From a virus, in IMG/VR virus record IMGVR_UViG_3300036770_000545, positions 1 through 63,264 of that record: a stretch of DNA of 63,264 nt; one strand, given 5' to 3'. Below are positions 49,190-58,947 of this stretch, piece by piece. Position 1 is the stretch's first letter. Each line of letters starts with the position of its first letter. The position numbers were made by a program, and so were the translations under genes. Below the pieces are notes generated by a model. That model did no database searches. It was not told where the DNA came from and saw nothing but the letters and a program-made list of their open reading frames with translations.

Positions 49190-49710
49190 TACAAACCCCT
49201 GTTAATAATCGCCATGACCGCTGCGTAGATCACCATGCCACCGATACCCAGGATGGTAATCCCACCAATCCACAGGATCAGGTTGTCCCAGAAAGCTTTC
49301 TCAGCAGCCTGTTGATCCTGAAGCATCTTGATACGGTCGGCCCGTATCTTGCGGCGCATGTTGCAGAACTTGGCATAGCCATCCATCCCACCAAAGCCGC
49401 CCTCCAGATTGCAGAAAGCACCGTAGAGGAACTCGTGGCGGATGTCCTTTTCCATCTGCATCAGCTTGTGCTCCGCCTCAAAAGCGTTAAACGCTTCCTG
49501 AGTGTCGCTGGAGAAGTCAAGCTTTTGGAAGATTTTTGGCTTCTTGGGCTTGTTCTTTTCCTTCTGGATGCACTGCTCTAGCTGATCGGCAACACCACAA
49601 TACTTGCTGAGTTGTGACCAAACGCCTTCAGCCTCGGCAGCAAACTCCGAAGCCTTCTTAATGCCAGACCAAATCGCACTCGCCGTAGCGAGGAGCGTAA
49701 TTGGATCCAT
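49189..49710 (-). CDS. Membrane protein, unknown function
   Basis: 173 aa. N-terminal amphipathic and helical part with Cys, and one C-terminal membrane segment (LILWIGGITILGIGGMVIYA). Part of the lysis cassette; spanin or holin accessory is possible. Confidence 0.6.
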   Translation of the reverse strand: MDPITLLATASAIWSGIKKASEFAAEAEGVWSQLSKYCGVADQLEQCIQKEKNKPKKPKIFQKLDFSSDTQEAFNAFEAEHKLMQMEKDIRHEFLYGAFCNLEGGFGGMDGYAKFCNMRRKIRADRIKMLQDQQAAEKAFWDNLILWIGGITILGIGGMVIYAAVMAIINRGL

Positions 49711-50826
49711 TTACTTCCCCCAAAAATCAAAAAACAACCAAAACCTTCTTTTTAGATAGCCGTGACCTGTAAACCCATCCCATGTATCACCAATAAAAAG
49801 ATCAGCCAGATCGTCTTTTGTATTTATCTTTACGTGGTCGAACTTCTTATACTTTTCAAACCGTTCTTTGTCCTTTGCGGTAACAGCAACCAGTACTTTT
49901 TGTGTCTTCCAGCCCAAGTAGTGCATTCCAAGCCAACGTGCTTGGCCGGGCTCTATGCGCCACCGATTGTTCTCCCACAAGCCAATGTTAGGGTTGATCT
50001 GACCTTTGTCTTGTAGCGTTTCAAAAACAGTGTAACCGCGACGATTGCCCCAGTCTATAAGCTTGTGGTCAAACGCATGTGGATCGTCAAGTCTTGGATC
50101 CCCCAATTCAATCCCAGGAATCATCATTTCATACAAAGGCATCTCTGGAAAGTAGTAGAAGTCTACCCACTCGTCTTCTAACAATTCATCTTTGTATTTA
50201 GTCCAGTCAGCATCCAGTTCTGTATGGATTCCGTGCCAAGGACCTCCGTTCGTGTAATGTATCCCTATTGCATCAGGGTTTGGTTCGTATTCACCAACCA
50301 AGTGATTCCATTTTTTATCTAACGCAGAAGGAGAGGCCCATTCAAACTGATGCAAAAAAGATGGCGTCGAAGTGTTTACAACATCCACACCCAAAACTTT
50401 TTTAGCTTTTTCGTTGTTAAACACCATGAACGATGACCAGTTCTTTTTTGGGTATACGTGCTGTGTTTCACCGTTCATCTTTGTTTTTTGTTTTGGCACG
50501 TAGTCATGCTGAACACAAGACACAATAGCTTCTGGGTCGATTTCGTTTAATACTTTAGACACGTCATCCTTGAACACAAAGTCCCCATCACAAAATATTG
50601 AGTACTTTGCAGCAGAAAGACTTGGCACCAAGAATCGAGTCAAACTAAACTCTGTCGAAGCTTTTTCGTCTGGCGGTCTGTAATAAAAATTGTTAGACCG
50701 CAGTACTTCTTGGTTTACAAACTTTAGTCGAAGACTTTTATTGTGAGAGTAAATTGATTGGGCGCACACATAACAAGCACCTCTCTCACGTGAGTCATAC
50801 CCAATAAAAACCTCAACATCAGCCAT
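49711..50826 (-). CDS. Glycosyltransferase-like protein, GT-A (GT8-like)
   Basis: 371 aa from ATG 50826. MADVEVFIGYDSRERGACYV at the start and KYSIFCDGDFVFKDD with a DxD near 88 mark a nucleotide-sugar transferase of the GT-A fold. The C-terminal half (GIHYTNGGPWHG) has the conserved His. It may modify virion or host surface sugars. Flanked by fibre genes. Confidence 0.75.
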   Translation of the reverse strand: MADVEVFIGYDSRERGACYVCAQSIYSHNKSLRLKFVNQEVLRSNNFYYRPPDEKASTEFSLTRFLVPSLSAAKYSIFCDGDFVFKDDVSKVLNEIDPEAIVSCVQHDYVPKQKTKMNGETQHVYPKKNWSSFMVFNNEKAKKVLGVDVVNTSTPSFLHQFEWASPSALDKKWNHLVGEYEPNPDAIGIHYTNGGPWHGIHTELDADWTKYKDELLEDEWVDFYYFPEMPLYEMMIPGIELGDPRLDDPHAFDHKLIDWGNRRGYTVFETLQDKGQINPNIGLWENNRWRIEPGQARWLGMHYLGWKTQKVLVAVTAKDKERFEKYKKFDHVKINTKDDLADLFIGDTWDGFTGHGYLKRRFWLFFDFWGK

Positions 50827-51259
50827 TTGCAGGTGGAGTTGGCCATTCAACGTTATAAGGAAAACCTGCTTGTTGAGGTATGTTCCTCAATGCCTCTCTG
50901 TATGAAGCCCAAGGCGTAGAAACATTTTCTGAAATGTCTTTCCCTTGCGTCCAGTCAGATTCCCTTAATAACGTATCTCTGGCAAAACGGACGTGCTCTT
51001 CTGCTTGCTCGCGTGGTTTGTCAACCGAACGCCAGACCTGTACCCAACCACTAGAGGTATTCTCAACAGTAAATTCCAGGCTTTTAACCTTTTTGTCCAC
51101 TTGAGGTGGCGAGGTCTCAGTAACTTTAAAAACTCCGTTACTTTCTAAAAGTTCATTTGGTAGTTCTTTTGGAAGTGACGTGTTTGGGTATTGTTTTCTA
51201 ATTTTATTTACATCATAAAATTTTTCAACAATCACTCCGTTTTCTATTTTAATGTACAT
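50819..51259 (-). CDS. Tail fibre assembly chaperone-like protein
   Basis: 146 aa from ATG 51259. The C-terminal part VRFARDTLLRESDWTQGKDI, with PWASYREALRNIP and YNVEWPTPP, matches the phage tail assembly chaperone family (PF16778-like). Usually located next to the fibre it helps fold. Confidence 0.75.
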   Translation of the reverse strand: MYIKIENGVIVEKFYDVNKIRKQYPNTSLPKELPNELLESNGVFKVTETSPPQVDKKVKSLEFTVENTSSGWVQVWRSVDKPREQAEEHVRFARDTLLRESDWTQGKDISENVSTPWASYREALRNIPQQAGFPYNVEWPTPPANG

Positions 51260-51271
51260 ACTCAGCTCCAA

Positions 51272-52909
51272 CTAAGTAAAATCGTATCCAAGAAATGACT
51301 GTCTAACCAATCCAACTGCCCATAACCTTAATCCGTCATCTTTTATGTATATACCATACGGAATACTTTCGGCTGGCAATGAAGAGCCAACTTTTTCATA
51401 GCTTGCAGTAGTTACGTCCCACGCAGTTCCTAATGCGTATTGAAAAAAACTTCCGTTGCCGTTTAAGTACATTTTAGTACCGTCTGGTTTAAAAAAACAG
51501 TTATATGGTGTGCCTGTTTGGGAAGCTATTGAAACAAACCCATAAAAAGATGCTGTCGCTATGCTCCAAGGAGTGGAGCAATTGTATTGATAAACCCTAT
51601 CGTTTTGTTGGCCTGGAACATAAAAACTTGTTCCATCTGGTTTAAAATAAAGTCCAAAGGGATTGGTATCTTGAGATACCAATGAAAAACTTGTGACTAA
51701 AGATATTGTAGACACATTCCACGCAGTAGATAAATTGTACTCATAAATAGAGTCGCCTACACTACTTACAAAATACATTTTTGTGCCATCAGTTTTAAAA
51801 GACAAGCCACGACGTTGAGAAGCAGCTACAGCAGGACTTTCTTGCACAAAAGAACAGGTATGAACTTCCCATGCTGTTGATAGCGTGTATTCAAATATGC
51901 CAACACCAGATACGCCCCCTAAATAAACTTTAGTTCCGTCCGGCTTAAAAAACATACAAGCTGGTTGATTACTAACCTGAGCAGCTATATTAAAATAATT
52001 TGTTGTGGGCAAAATAAATGTACCTGTTGCCGCGCTCCAAGCAACTGTCATTTGAGACCTATAACCACCACCTCTTGTTCTATCTATAAAAAAGGTATTA
52101 AGACCATCGTTACTAATAAAGGGTGACGAAGTTGAAACGTTTAAACTCACCCCACTTGGGAAATATTGATAAGAAGTAGACGTATAAGAAAGAGTCGATA
52201 CATTCCATGCTGTACCAACTGCGTACTCATAATAAATTCCATTGGTACCAGACATAAAAAATTTAGTACCGTCTGGTTTAAATTGAGCTTGAAGTGGTGT
52301 AGTTATAGCGTTAAGTGCAAAACTCAAGCCCGTGTATGACATAGTAGAGATGTCAAAGGCTGTAGAAAGGTTGTATTGAAATACCGACCCACTTCCAACA
52401 ACGTAAATAACAGTCCCATCTGGTTTGAAATATATACTGCTAGTGGACGTAGTTTGTGCAGCAGTCGAAAACGATGTACCGCTATAAGATAGTGTACTTA
52501 AAGAGTATGGAGTACTAAGATTAAATGAATATAAAGTACCACCAGTGTTAAGAACAATAATTTTAGTACCATCGCTATTCACAGAGCATGAGTAAGCGGT
52601 AGTTGTTACTGTATTTATACTTGTTGAAAGGACAAGACTAGATGTAGTTCCATCGTAAGGTGTGGACAAAGAGAACTCTACTAAATTACTAGCGGAACTA
52701 AATCCAGATGTAGCCATATACATTTTAGAGCCATCTGAAGTCATAAAAACCCCACTTCTTTGGCCCTGAACACCGCCTGGGAAATTAAAATTTACTGGAG
52801 ACCCGCCGTAAGTAAGCCCAGCTATGTCCCACGGAGTAGCTGGAGGGGGTGGTGGTGGCGGTTCTACATCAACGCCAGCAGCAGCTTGAATAATGTCTCT
52901 TACGCTCAT
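51272..52909 (-). CDS. Tail fibre with beta-propeller repeats
   Basis: 545 aa. MSVRDIIQAAAGV then a Pro run (PPPPPPP) link it to the virion. The rest has about a dozen repeats like FKPDGTKMYLNG...YALGTAWDVTTASY, typical of a beta-propeller. The Thr/Ser/Tyr-rich surface suggests receptor or glycan binding; no enzyme motif seen. Confidence 0.75.
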   Translation of the reverse strand: MSVRDIIQAAAGVDVEPPPPPPPATPWDIAGLTYGGSPVNFNFPGGVQGQRSGVFMTSDGSKMYMATSGFSSASNLVEFSLSTPYDGTTSSLVLSTSINTVTTTAYSCSVNSDGTKIIVLNTGGTLYSFNLSTPYSLSTLSYSGTSFSTAAQTTSTSSIYFKPDGTVIYVVGSGSVFQYNLSTAFDISTMSYTGLSFALNAITTPLQAQFKPDGTKFFMSGTNGIYYEYAVGTAWNVSTLSYTSTSYQYFPSGVSLNVSTSSPFISNDGLNTFFIDRTRGGGYRSQMTVAWSAATGTFILPTTNYFNIAAQVSNQPACMFFKPDGTKVYLGGVSGVGIFEYTLSTAWEVHTCSFVQESPAVAASQRRGLSFKTDGTKMYFVSSVGDSIYEYNLSTAWNVSTISLVTSFSLVSQDTNPFGLYFKPDGTSFYVPGQQNDRVYQYNCSTPWSIATASFYGFVSIASQTGTPYNCFFKPDGTKMYLNGNGSFFQYALGTAWDVTTASYEKVGSSLPAESIPYGIYIKDDGLRLWAVGLVRQSFLGYDFT

Positions 52910-54030
52910 TACGGTGCCTTAATGTCTAAAGCTAAAAGAAGACCGCGCCAAGTAGTACCACCATTAATGGTAAAAAAAGCAAGAATATCTGTTCCAGAAG
53001 ACGTCAGCGTTGGAGCGGTTCCACCAGCCCACGTAACTCCAGAAAAATAATTTACCGTATAAGCTCCCGCGTTAGTCAAAATTAAAACAAAAGCAGCAAC
53101 ATCCCCACTAGAAGCAACGTTTGAAACAGTAAATGTTGTTGTTCCAGAAATGGTTTTAGTGAAGTAGTTTCCGGCGGACAGATCAATATCTGACGCTGAT
53201 ACCGCAGTGCTTTTTTCCCTCAGCCCTGTGATCGTCGGAGTTGTACTAAAAACCGCCAGCCCAGATCCGGTCTCATCAGTGAGCGCTGCGGCAAGGTTGG
53301 CAGAGGAAGGAGTTCCAAGCCATGTTGCTACACCCGTACCAAAAGATGTAATCCCAGTACCACCATTAGCTACCGGAAGTGTCCCAGTAACATTTGTGGC
53401 GAGGTTAACAAAAGTGGTGGATGTGCTTCCAGTTCCTCCGTTAGCAATTGGGAGAGTACCAGTGACATTAGTGGCAAGGTCAACAAACGTAGTTGAGGTA
53501 CTGCCAGTACCGCCGTTAGCAATTGGAAGGGTTCCAGTAACGTTGGTCGCAAGATTGACAAACGTCGTAGATGTACTTCCAGTACCTCCGGATGTGACCG
53601 GAAGGGCTGTTCCCAAAGCTAAAGATGGGATGTAATCTACGGCTGTTACGACATCTGTACCGTTGTTGTAGACCAAAGTTGTCTTGCCAACCGGAATCGC
53701 TACACCCGTCTGTCCAGACACCTTGATCGTAACGACTTGGTCTGAGCCATTCTTGACGATGTAGTTCTTCTCAATGGCGGGAACTTCAAGAGTCGCTGCG
53801 CCACCAGGGGTTCCACTAAGGTTAAGGTACAGAGCCCGAGCATCCTGTGCTGCGTTGGTATCTGTGAGTGTCAGAGTGACCGTGGTGCTGGACATCGTAA
53901 CGTCCGCTTTGCCAACAATCGCCTGCTCAAGAGCGGTCCCGAGGTTGGTGTTGGTAGTAACGCCCCAAGTACCGGCCTGTTCGCCAGTCCCAATTAGCTC
54001 AATTTTTAAATCTGAATACGTACTTGCCAT
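52909..54030 (-). CDS. Tail fibre protein with 25-residue repeats
   Basis: 373 aa. N-terminal virion-binding part (TYSDLKIELIGTGEQAGTWG), then three and a half repeats of LPIANGGTGSTSTTFVNLAT-type (residues 143-226), then a beta-rich tip. The repeats are fibrous-shaft-like. It is followed directly by the propeller fibre (1-bp overlap). Confidence 0.8.
   Translation of the reverse strand: MASTYSDLKIELIGTGEQAGTWGVTTNTNLGTALEQAIVGKADVTMSSTTVTLTLTDTNAAQDARALYLNLSGTPGGAATLEVPAIEKNYIVKNGSDQVVTIKVSGQTGVAIPVGKTTLVYNNGTDVVTAVDYIPSLALGTALPVTSGGTGSTSTTFVNLATNVTGTLPIANGGTGSTSTTFVDLATNVTGTLPIANGGTGSTSTTFVNLATNVTGTLPVANGGTGITSFGTGVATWLGTPSSANLAAALTDETGSGLAVFSTTPTITGLREKSTAVSASDIDLSAGNYFTKTISGTTTFTVSNVASSGDVAAFVLILTNAGAYTVNYFSGVTWAGGTAPTLTSSGTDILAFFTINGGTTWRGLLLALDIKAP
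53353..53604 (-). repeat. 75-bp tandem repeats in the tail fibre gene
   Basis: Three units plus a partial one, encoding residues 143-226. Units differ at few bases; recombination among them could change the fibre length. Confidence 0.85.
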
Positions 54031-54041
54031 CTCAGGCTCCT

Positions 54042-55019
54042 TTATGCTGCTATAAGCTGCCAGTTGGGAGTTTGACTATCGCCAATATTAACCCAATTTG
54101 GGTTCTGACTGTCATCAATATCTGTCCAATTGGGATTCTTAACAATCGGTGTCCCACCGACCAAAACAAGTTGACTCGTTGCGGGAGTAATAACCCTTGT
54201 TTGCACCGGGCTTGGTGCTTGTGAAACTAAACTTAACGCCCCTGTTGTTGGTACTTTTACAAGCCCGCTTACCACTACGCTTGGAGCACTACCAACTAAT
54301 ACTGCCCCACCGGTTGGCGTTAAAACTTCACCTGTCGATGAAGTCGGGGCATAACCAACAACATCTATCGCACCTGTCGCGGGAAATATTGCTGAATCTA
54401 ATTCAGGAGCGTTTCCAACAACGTTTAAAGATCCAACATCCGGCGTTATTACTCGGCCATCTACTACTTCAGGCGCTGCTCCAGCAAGGATCAGATCCTG
54501 TGTTTGCGGCGTAAAAATAGCGCTTTGTTCTACTACCGGCAAATTTCCAGCTAGTGTTAAATCATTTGCTGCTGGAGTTACAAAAAAGTCTATTCTTACT
54601 TCTGAAACTTGACCGACTACACTAATTGCTCCTGAACTAACTGTTATGCCAGTTACAAGAACGCTTGGGACACCACCAATTACAGTTACGCCACCTGTCG
54701 GTATAGCACCGGAATCAATAGTTGGAGAATTGCCAACAAAAACAACATCATTAACCGCTGGGGTTACAAAAAAGTCTGTCCGTACTTCTGAAACTTGACC
54801 GACTATTCCTACTACTCCAACACCCGGAGTAATGTTTATGCCAGTTACGATTACGCTCGGCGCTGATCCAACTAATACTGCACCACCGCTAGGTACGGCA
54901 CCTGTATCAATGGTTGGGGCATTACCAGCAGCTAAAATAGCTCCGGTACCGGGTACAATTACTCCCTCTGATCCCCAGCCCCCTATACCATAGGGGACTA
55001 TTCCCCAGCCAAGGGCCAT
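54042..55019 (-). CDS. Repetitive fibre-like protein, beta-solenoid type
   Basis: 325 aa. About a dozen repeats of roughly 20-25 residues with Val/Gly/Ala (SGGAVLVGSAPSVIVTGI, TPTGGAVLVGSAPSVVVSGL). The C-terminal tail repeats NPNW (NPNWTDIDDSQNPNWVNIGD). The pattern suggests a stacked beta structure on the tail. Confidence 0.7.
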   Translation of the reverse strand: MALGWGIVPYGIGGWGSEGVIVPGTGAILAAGNAPTIDTGAVPSGGAVLVGSAPSVIVTGINITPGVGVVGIVGQVSEVRTDFFVTPAVNDVVFVGNSPTIDSGAIPTGGVTVIGGVPSVLVTGITVSSGAISVVGQVSEVRIDFFVTPAANDLTLAGNLPVVEQSAIFTPQTQDLILAGAAPEVVDGRVITPDVGSLNVVGNAPELDSAIFPATGAIDVVGYAPTSSTGEVLTPTGGAVLVGSAPSVVVSGLVKVPTTGALSLVSQAPSPVQTRVITPATSQLVLVGGTPIVKNPNWTDIDDSQNPNWVNIGDSQTPNWQLIAA

Positions 55020-55020
55020 A

Positions 55021-55467
55021 TCAGGTCAGGGTAAAGACACCAGTGGCAGCAGGAAGAACCGTCAAAGTATTTGGTGATGCCACCGTAAATTGAGTAGAAC
55101 TTAACTGGCAGAAGCAAAGAAGCTTGCCGCCGGACTGGTAAACCACCGCGTACTTGATGTTGTTCAAAGAAGCGCCCGAGGCAGTAAACGTCAAACCTAC
55201 GGTCGAATATGTAAACTTCATCTGCTTGGCAGACGCACCTACTGTCCACTGTCCTGTTGCAGGAGGAAGCAATTTACCACCAGTAACATATCCGCCAGTA
55301 GCAGAAATTTCACTGGTCAGGGAAGCGAAGGTGCTAAGGGTAAACGTGGAGGCATTACTAGCACTGGTAAACAGAGCCATTTTAAAGTTGCCCACACCGA
55401 GTTCAATGGTGCCATTACCGATGTAACGCTTGCCATTGTTATAAAGTTGCCATGCTGAAGCAGCCAT
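55021..55467 (-). CDS. Virion protein, paralogue of 56338..56748
   Basis: 148 aa; begins MAASAWQLYNNGKRYIGNGT. KMALFT, TGGYVTGGK and AVVYQSGGKLL correspond to KIALYT, TGYTAGGN and ALIYKAGANGA in the other copy. Beta-sandwich-like surface protein is inferred. Confidence 0.65.
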   Translation of the reverse strand: MAASAWQLYNNGKRYIGNGTIELGVGNFKMALFTSASNASTFTLSTFASLTSEISATGGYVTGGKLLPPATGQWTVGASAKQMKFTYSTVGLTFTASGASLNNIKYAVVYQSGGKLLCFCQLSSTQFTVASPNTLTVLPAATGVFTLT

Positions 55468-55468
55468 T

Positions 55469-56338
55469 TTAAATCTCCTCTAAAGCAGCGCGTTGGGCGC
55501 CAGATTCCAAAATTTGACGGAGTAACCCGCCGTAGATTTCCAACTCCATTACATCACCCATACAACCGATTAAGTCTATAAACTCCCGGGCTTGGGAAAC
55601 CATCCACGGATTACACTTAAACTCTTTGCCGCCTACCCGCACGGGCATGACTAATTGATCGTCATTTTCCTGCTGCTCATAAGCGTGGTGCGCCCCATCT
55701 TCTAGGCATGAATCACAGCCAAAAATATGGAAACGTTTGAATCCCAACATTCTAAACAAAGGGATGGCCCGTAACAAGACTGTCGAGCCACCGGGTACCG
55801 GATAACATTTTGGATAAACCTCCTGCAACAGATCCTGAATTTCTTCTGCGCTGGTATGCCAAATGTAAGTCTGGTCCCGAACCCCATCTAAAGCTTCAAA
55901 TACCGAGGTATCGCATTGCGATGCAATAAAGTACTTGCACTCTGGAATCGTGTTTTGCACGAACCGAATATTGAACGGACGGGCGTCAACCATGACGTAA
56001 GCAGACGGTTTGATGTCGTGATCCAAACAATACTGGTAAGCATTGTTCAAACAGACCAACTTAACGCCCTGCTCCCTGAGCCTGCGAATTGCTGGAATCT
56101 GGCTCTTCAACGATGGGCCACCGCCAACAAGCATCACCTCTACGTCGTTTGTCGGGTGGGGCTGAATCTGCTGAAATCCAAGACGGATGTTGTGCTTGAC
56201 GTTTGCCAACACCGTATCCAATCCAGCGTTCAACTCGCCCTTCATCTCCACTTCTTCGGCTGCAACCCAGACTTCCTCTTTAGGAATAATCGGGGCTATG
56301 ACAACCGTAGGAGGCTCTGAGCTAATGCTTGAGAACAT
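55469..56338 (-). CDS. DUF115/MptE-like enzyme, possible glycosyltransferase
   Basis: 289 aa. Motif EVMLVGGGPSLKSQIPAI near residue 67 is the nucleotide-binding start of the DUF115 family, which includes flagellin glycosyltransferases (Maf-like). FGCDSCLEDGAHHAY near 215 is conserved. It overlaps neighbours by 1 bp. It could glycosylate virion proteins or host surface; substrate unknown. Confidence 0.75.
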   Translation of the reverse strand: MFSSISSEPPTVVIAPIIPKEEVWVAAEEVEMKGELNAGLDTVLANVKHNIRLGFQQIQPHPTNDVEVMLVGGGPSLKSQIPAIRRLREQGVKLVCLNNAYQYCLDHDIKPSAYVMVDARPFNIRFVQNTIPECKYFIASQCDTSVFEALDGVRDQTYIWHTSAEEIQDLLQEVYPKCYPVPGGSTVLLRAIPLFRMLGFKRFHIFGCDSCLEDGAHHAYEQQENDDQLVMPVRVGGKEFKCNPWMVSQAREFIDLIGCMGDVMELEIYGGLLRQILESGAQRAALEEI

Positions 56339-56748
56339 TACGCGACCCTTATTATTGCGCTGGTGGATGTTGCTGGCGGGAACTGAACCTCAAACGTCGT
56401 AACCGATGTTTTGTCAGATCCAAAGTCCAAAACACAAATTGCACCGTTTGCGCCCGCCTTGTAGATCAATGCGCCACGAGCAGTAAATGCACCAGACCAA
56501 CTCGTGTTGGCAAAGGTCACGATTGCAACGTTGTTTGAAAGAGAAACCGTCGGTGTCAGCGTATTGCCACCGGCTGTATAACCAGTCGCAGAAACTTCAC
56601 CAGTTGTCGTGTATTCAGTTGTGGAAGCGTCCAGAGTAACCGTGTTTGTATACAGGGCAATCTTGATGGTGTCTGCTGACAAATCAAAGTCACCATTGAG
56701 CAAGCCTGTTTTAAAGACGTTGCAAGTGTAGTTGCCAGTAAATGCCAT
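56338..56748 (-). CDS. Virion protein, paralogue of 55021..55467
   Basis: 136 aa. MAFTGNYTCNVFKTGLLNGD, then KIALYTNT and YTAGGNTLTP; a beta-rich small structural protein of the kind common near phage adaptor genes. Confidence 0.7.
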   Translation of the reverse strand: MAFTGNYTCNVFKTGLLNGDFDLSADTIKIALYTNTVTLDASTTEYTTTGEVSATGYTAGGNTLTPTVSLSNNVAIVTFANTSWSGAFTARGALIYKAGANGAICVLDFGSDKTSVTTFEVQFPPATSTSAIIRVA

Positions 56749-57417
56749 TTAGTTCACCGTCAATCGTACTTGACCAGACCTGTAGGCATCTCTGCGCTCC
56801 ATTCCGTCGCCCATCCGCTTGGCAAGGATCATTGCCTCTTCATAGCGCTTGTTGTAGTTAGCAATCATGTCAGGCTCAGCCTTCATAAACACAGCCGCTT
56901 CGCAAAGAGCGCCGTACAGAAGGGCCATATCAAAGTTATTGCCAAGCCATGTTTCACCGCCAGAAACCGTCGTAATCGACTCTGGATAGTAGAAGTAGTG
57001 AAGCTCAAATGTGTAGTTACTTGCCGGAGTAGGGCCAAGGATGAAAGTATTGTCGTCAAACAAGGCGTAATACTTTGGAGATCCAGTTGATGTTGGCGTC
57101 GGATAAGCAGCCCGGATAAAGTTTACGTCTTTGTTTAGCAGGAACTCGTACTCACCCGTTGTTGGGTCGATCACTGCTAGAGAGTAAACAGCCAGAAAAT
57201 CTCCTGGCATTCCAAGATACTTATTACTAGCGCTGCCCGTTCCAGTTACGTTCTTTCGAAAGTTGGGGAACTGAACACTGTTATAAATCCGCTCTTCTGC
57301 TTGCTTGATGAACGTATCAACCTGTTCGTCGGACGTAAGCCCACCCGACCCCACCGTATTGGGGAAGTCGTTTTCCGAGTAGGCCCGGATGGTTGCGCGA
57401 AGAGTCGTAAGATTCAC
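56749..57417 (-). CDS. Head-tail adaptor protein, SU10-adaptor-like
   Basis: 222 aa. Helical N-terminus (VDTFIKQAEERIYNSVQFPN), a beta part with YFYYPESITTVSGGETWLGN, and a helical end. Matches the pattern of phage adaptor proteins (SU10-type). Likely binds the portal and the tail hub. Confidence 0.75.
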   Translation of the reverse strand: MNLTTLRATIRAYSENDFPNTVGSGGLTSDEQVDTFIKQAEERIYNSVQFPNFRKNVTGTGSASNKYLGMPGDFLAVYSLAVIDPTTGEYEFLLNKDVNFIRAAYPTPTSTGSPKYYALFDDNTFILGPTPASNYTFELHYFYYPESITTVSGGETWLGNNFDMALLYGALCEAAVFMKAEPDMIANYNKRYEEAMILAKRMGDGMERRDAYRSGQVRLTVN

Positions 57418-57420
57418 AAC

Positions 57421-57618
57421 TTAACCCATCTTTGTAGAAGCGCCGCAACCTTTTGTTGCAGCACCGCACCCACGTACTTTGACAGTCTGGGTGTTCTTGA
57501 TGTCGTTGGGGTATCCATTGTTGCCGGTGTCACCAGTGTACGTTTTGGTTTGGGCGTACTTATTGCAAGGATCTTTGGTATCAGCCGGGAAAAAATCAAA
57601 TTTATCTGGGGCGCTCAT
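57421..57618 (-). CDS. Small Cys/Gly-rich virion protein
   Basis: 65 aa. MSAPDKFDFFPADTKDPCNK at the start and VRGCGAATKGCGASTKMG at the end; a similar RGxGAATKG tail is seen in small aquatic phage proteins. Function unknown. Confidence 0.6.
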   Translation of the reverse strand: MSAPDKFDFFPADTKDPCNKYAQTKTYTGDTGNNGYPNDIKNTQTVKVRGCGAATKGCGASTKMG

Positions 57619-57628
57619 GTTTAGCTCC

Positions 57629-58051
57629 TTAAGTTACTGCTACGGTCACGGTGCCAAGCGATACGCCCAGCGCCAAGTTATTTGGGGTTAGTCCTGCGTC
57701 ATCAGCCCTAGAGCCTCCAACCGGAGCCCATCCCCATTGAATGATTCTACTACCGCCGGAGGGATCTCCGCTACCTAGCGGGCCGCTTCCAGACTCAATT
57801 TGTAAGCCGGTATAACCAGCCTGTGTATACGTTGTATCTGGCCTTGGATTCCTCAAAGCCTGGGGATCATCTACCGGATACATCCCCAACTGCAACTGCG
57901 GCTGATCTGGTTCCCAACAAGTGGGGCAAACCAAAATGTTTGTGTTCTTCGTCTTGATGACGATTTCTTTTAAAAGCTTTAGCTTGTATTGAAAGCCACA
58001 CCTATCGCATTCCGATATGGCCCACTTGCCGGATGCGAAGTTATTGGGCAT
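57629..58051 (-). CDS. Virion-associated zinc-ribbon protein
   Basis: 140 aa. Two Cys pairs (CDRCGF and CPTCWE) form a zinc ribbon in the first 45 residues; the rest is Gly/Pro/Ser rich. It overlaps the neighbour by 1 bp. Structural role is inferred. Confidence 0.65.
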   Translation of the reverse strand: MPNNFASGKWAISECDRCGFQYKLKLLKEIVIKTKNTNILVCPTCWEPDQPQLQLGMYPVDDPQALRNPRPDTTYTQAGYTGLQIESGSGPLGSGDPSGGSRIIQWGWAPVGGSRADDAGLTPNNLALGVSLGTVTVAVT

Positions 58052-58776
58052 TACATGCCTCCACCACCAATAAACGACTGACGGGGGGCAAGCCTCAGGG
58101 AAGCCTTCTCACGGTCCTCACTCGACGCTAGGGCCCACTGCTCTTCGTAGGACATCTTGAGCATCTCGACCCGTGGGAGCGCCTCTGGGAGCTTCATAGA
58201 CAGGTAATAAGCCAATCCTGCCACTAAGCAGGTCAGCATACGGAAAGGAATGTCCTGGGTGTTTATACCACCACCAGCGTCTTGAATTCTACGCAGACGC
58301 CAGTAGACAAAGGTGTAGAAGTTGTCCTGATCTGGCGTGGGCCAAACGTTAATTGTCGGGTAGTTAACCCCAGTAACAGGGTCTGTAGCGCCCGATTGCC
58401 TGTTTACCCACACCTGAATCGGCCTACCCTGAGCGTTCTTGTTTGGGATCGTAGAGTAGGTAGAAACACTAATACGGCTGATGTTGATGTCCGTCTGTTC
58501 CACACCAGTCTGAGTGCGTATGACCATGTCAAGCAGGTCAATCGTGTCTACCGGGAGGTTGTAAACAATCTGCCCCTGAACCATGGGGATTGACCCCTGC
58601 TCAATTGTCCACAGATTGATACCCCTGTTAGCCCACTCAACAGTCAATAGATTCAAAGACCGACGAGCAGTACGAAAGTCGTATCCAGTACGAAGCTCTA
58701 ACCCGCACCTCTCGAAGGCTTCTTCGATAATGTCGTTGAGGTCTAGGTTAAATGCCTGGGTGCCGGAGGTGGTCAT
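58051..58776 (-). CDS. Head-tail connector/tail tube-like protein
   Basis: 241 aa. IIEEAFERCGLELRTGYDFR, then LLTVEWANRGINLW and FVYWRLRRIQDAG; the fold and place resemble the tail connector of P22 gp4/T7 gp11 type. It overlaps the next gene by 4 bp. Confidence 0.7.
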   Translation of the reverse strand: MTTSGTQAFNLDLNDIIEEAFERCGLELRTGYDFRTARRSLNLLTVEWANRGINLWTIEQGSIPMVQGQIVYNLPVDTIDLLDMVIRTQTGVEQTDINISRISVSTYSTIPNKNAQGRPIQVWVNRQSGATDPVTGVNYPTINVWPTPDQDNFYTFVYWRLRRIQDAGGGINTQDIPFRMLTCLVAGLAYYLSMKLPEALPRVEMLKMSYEEQWALASSEDREKASLRLAPRQSFIGGGGM

Positions 58777-58946
58777 TTCATGCCTTTGAGAGTTTTAGCC
58801 AAACGAGCACGCTGACCCAGTTTCCCAGGGGCTTTGGCAGCTTTATCAAGCATCTTTGCTGGAATAGGCTTTTTACCCTTGATTCCAAGCTGCTCACGCA
58901 GAGCACCGGGCTTCTTTACTGCCTTTTGGATCCACTTTTCAGCCAT
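58773..58946 (-). CDS. Small basic virion-like protein
   Basis: 57 aa from ATG 58946. MAEKWIQKAVKKPGALREQL and a Lys/Ala/Pro-rich remainder, the first of a series of short basic proteins at 58773-61331. A DNA-condensing role in the head is possible. Confidence 0.65.
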   Translation of the reverse strand: MAEKWIQKAVKKPGALREQLGIKGKKPIPAKMLDKAAKAPGKLGQRARLAKTLKGMK

Positions 58947-58947
58947 T

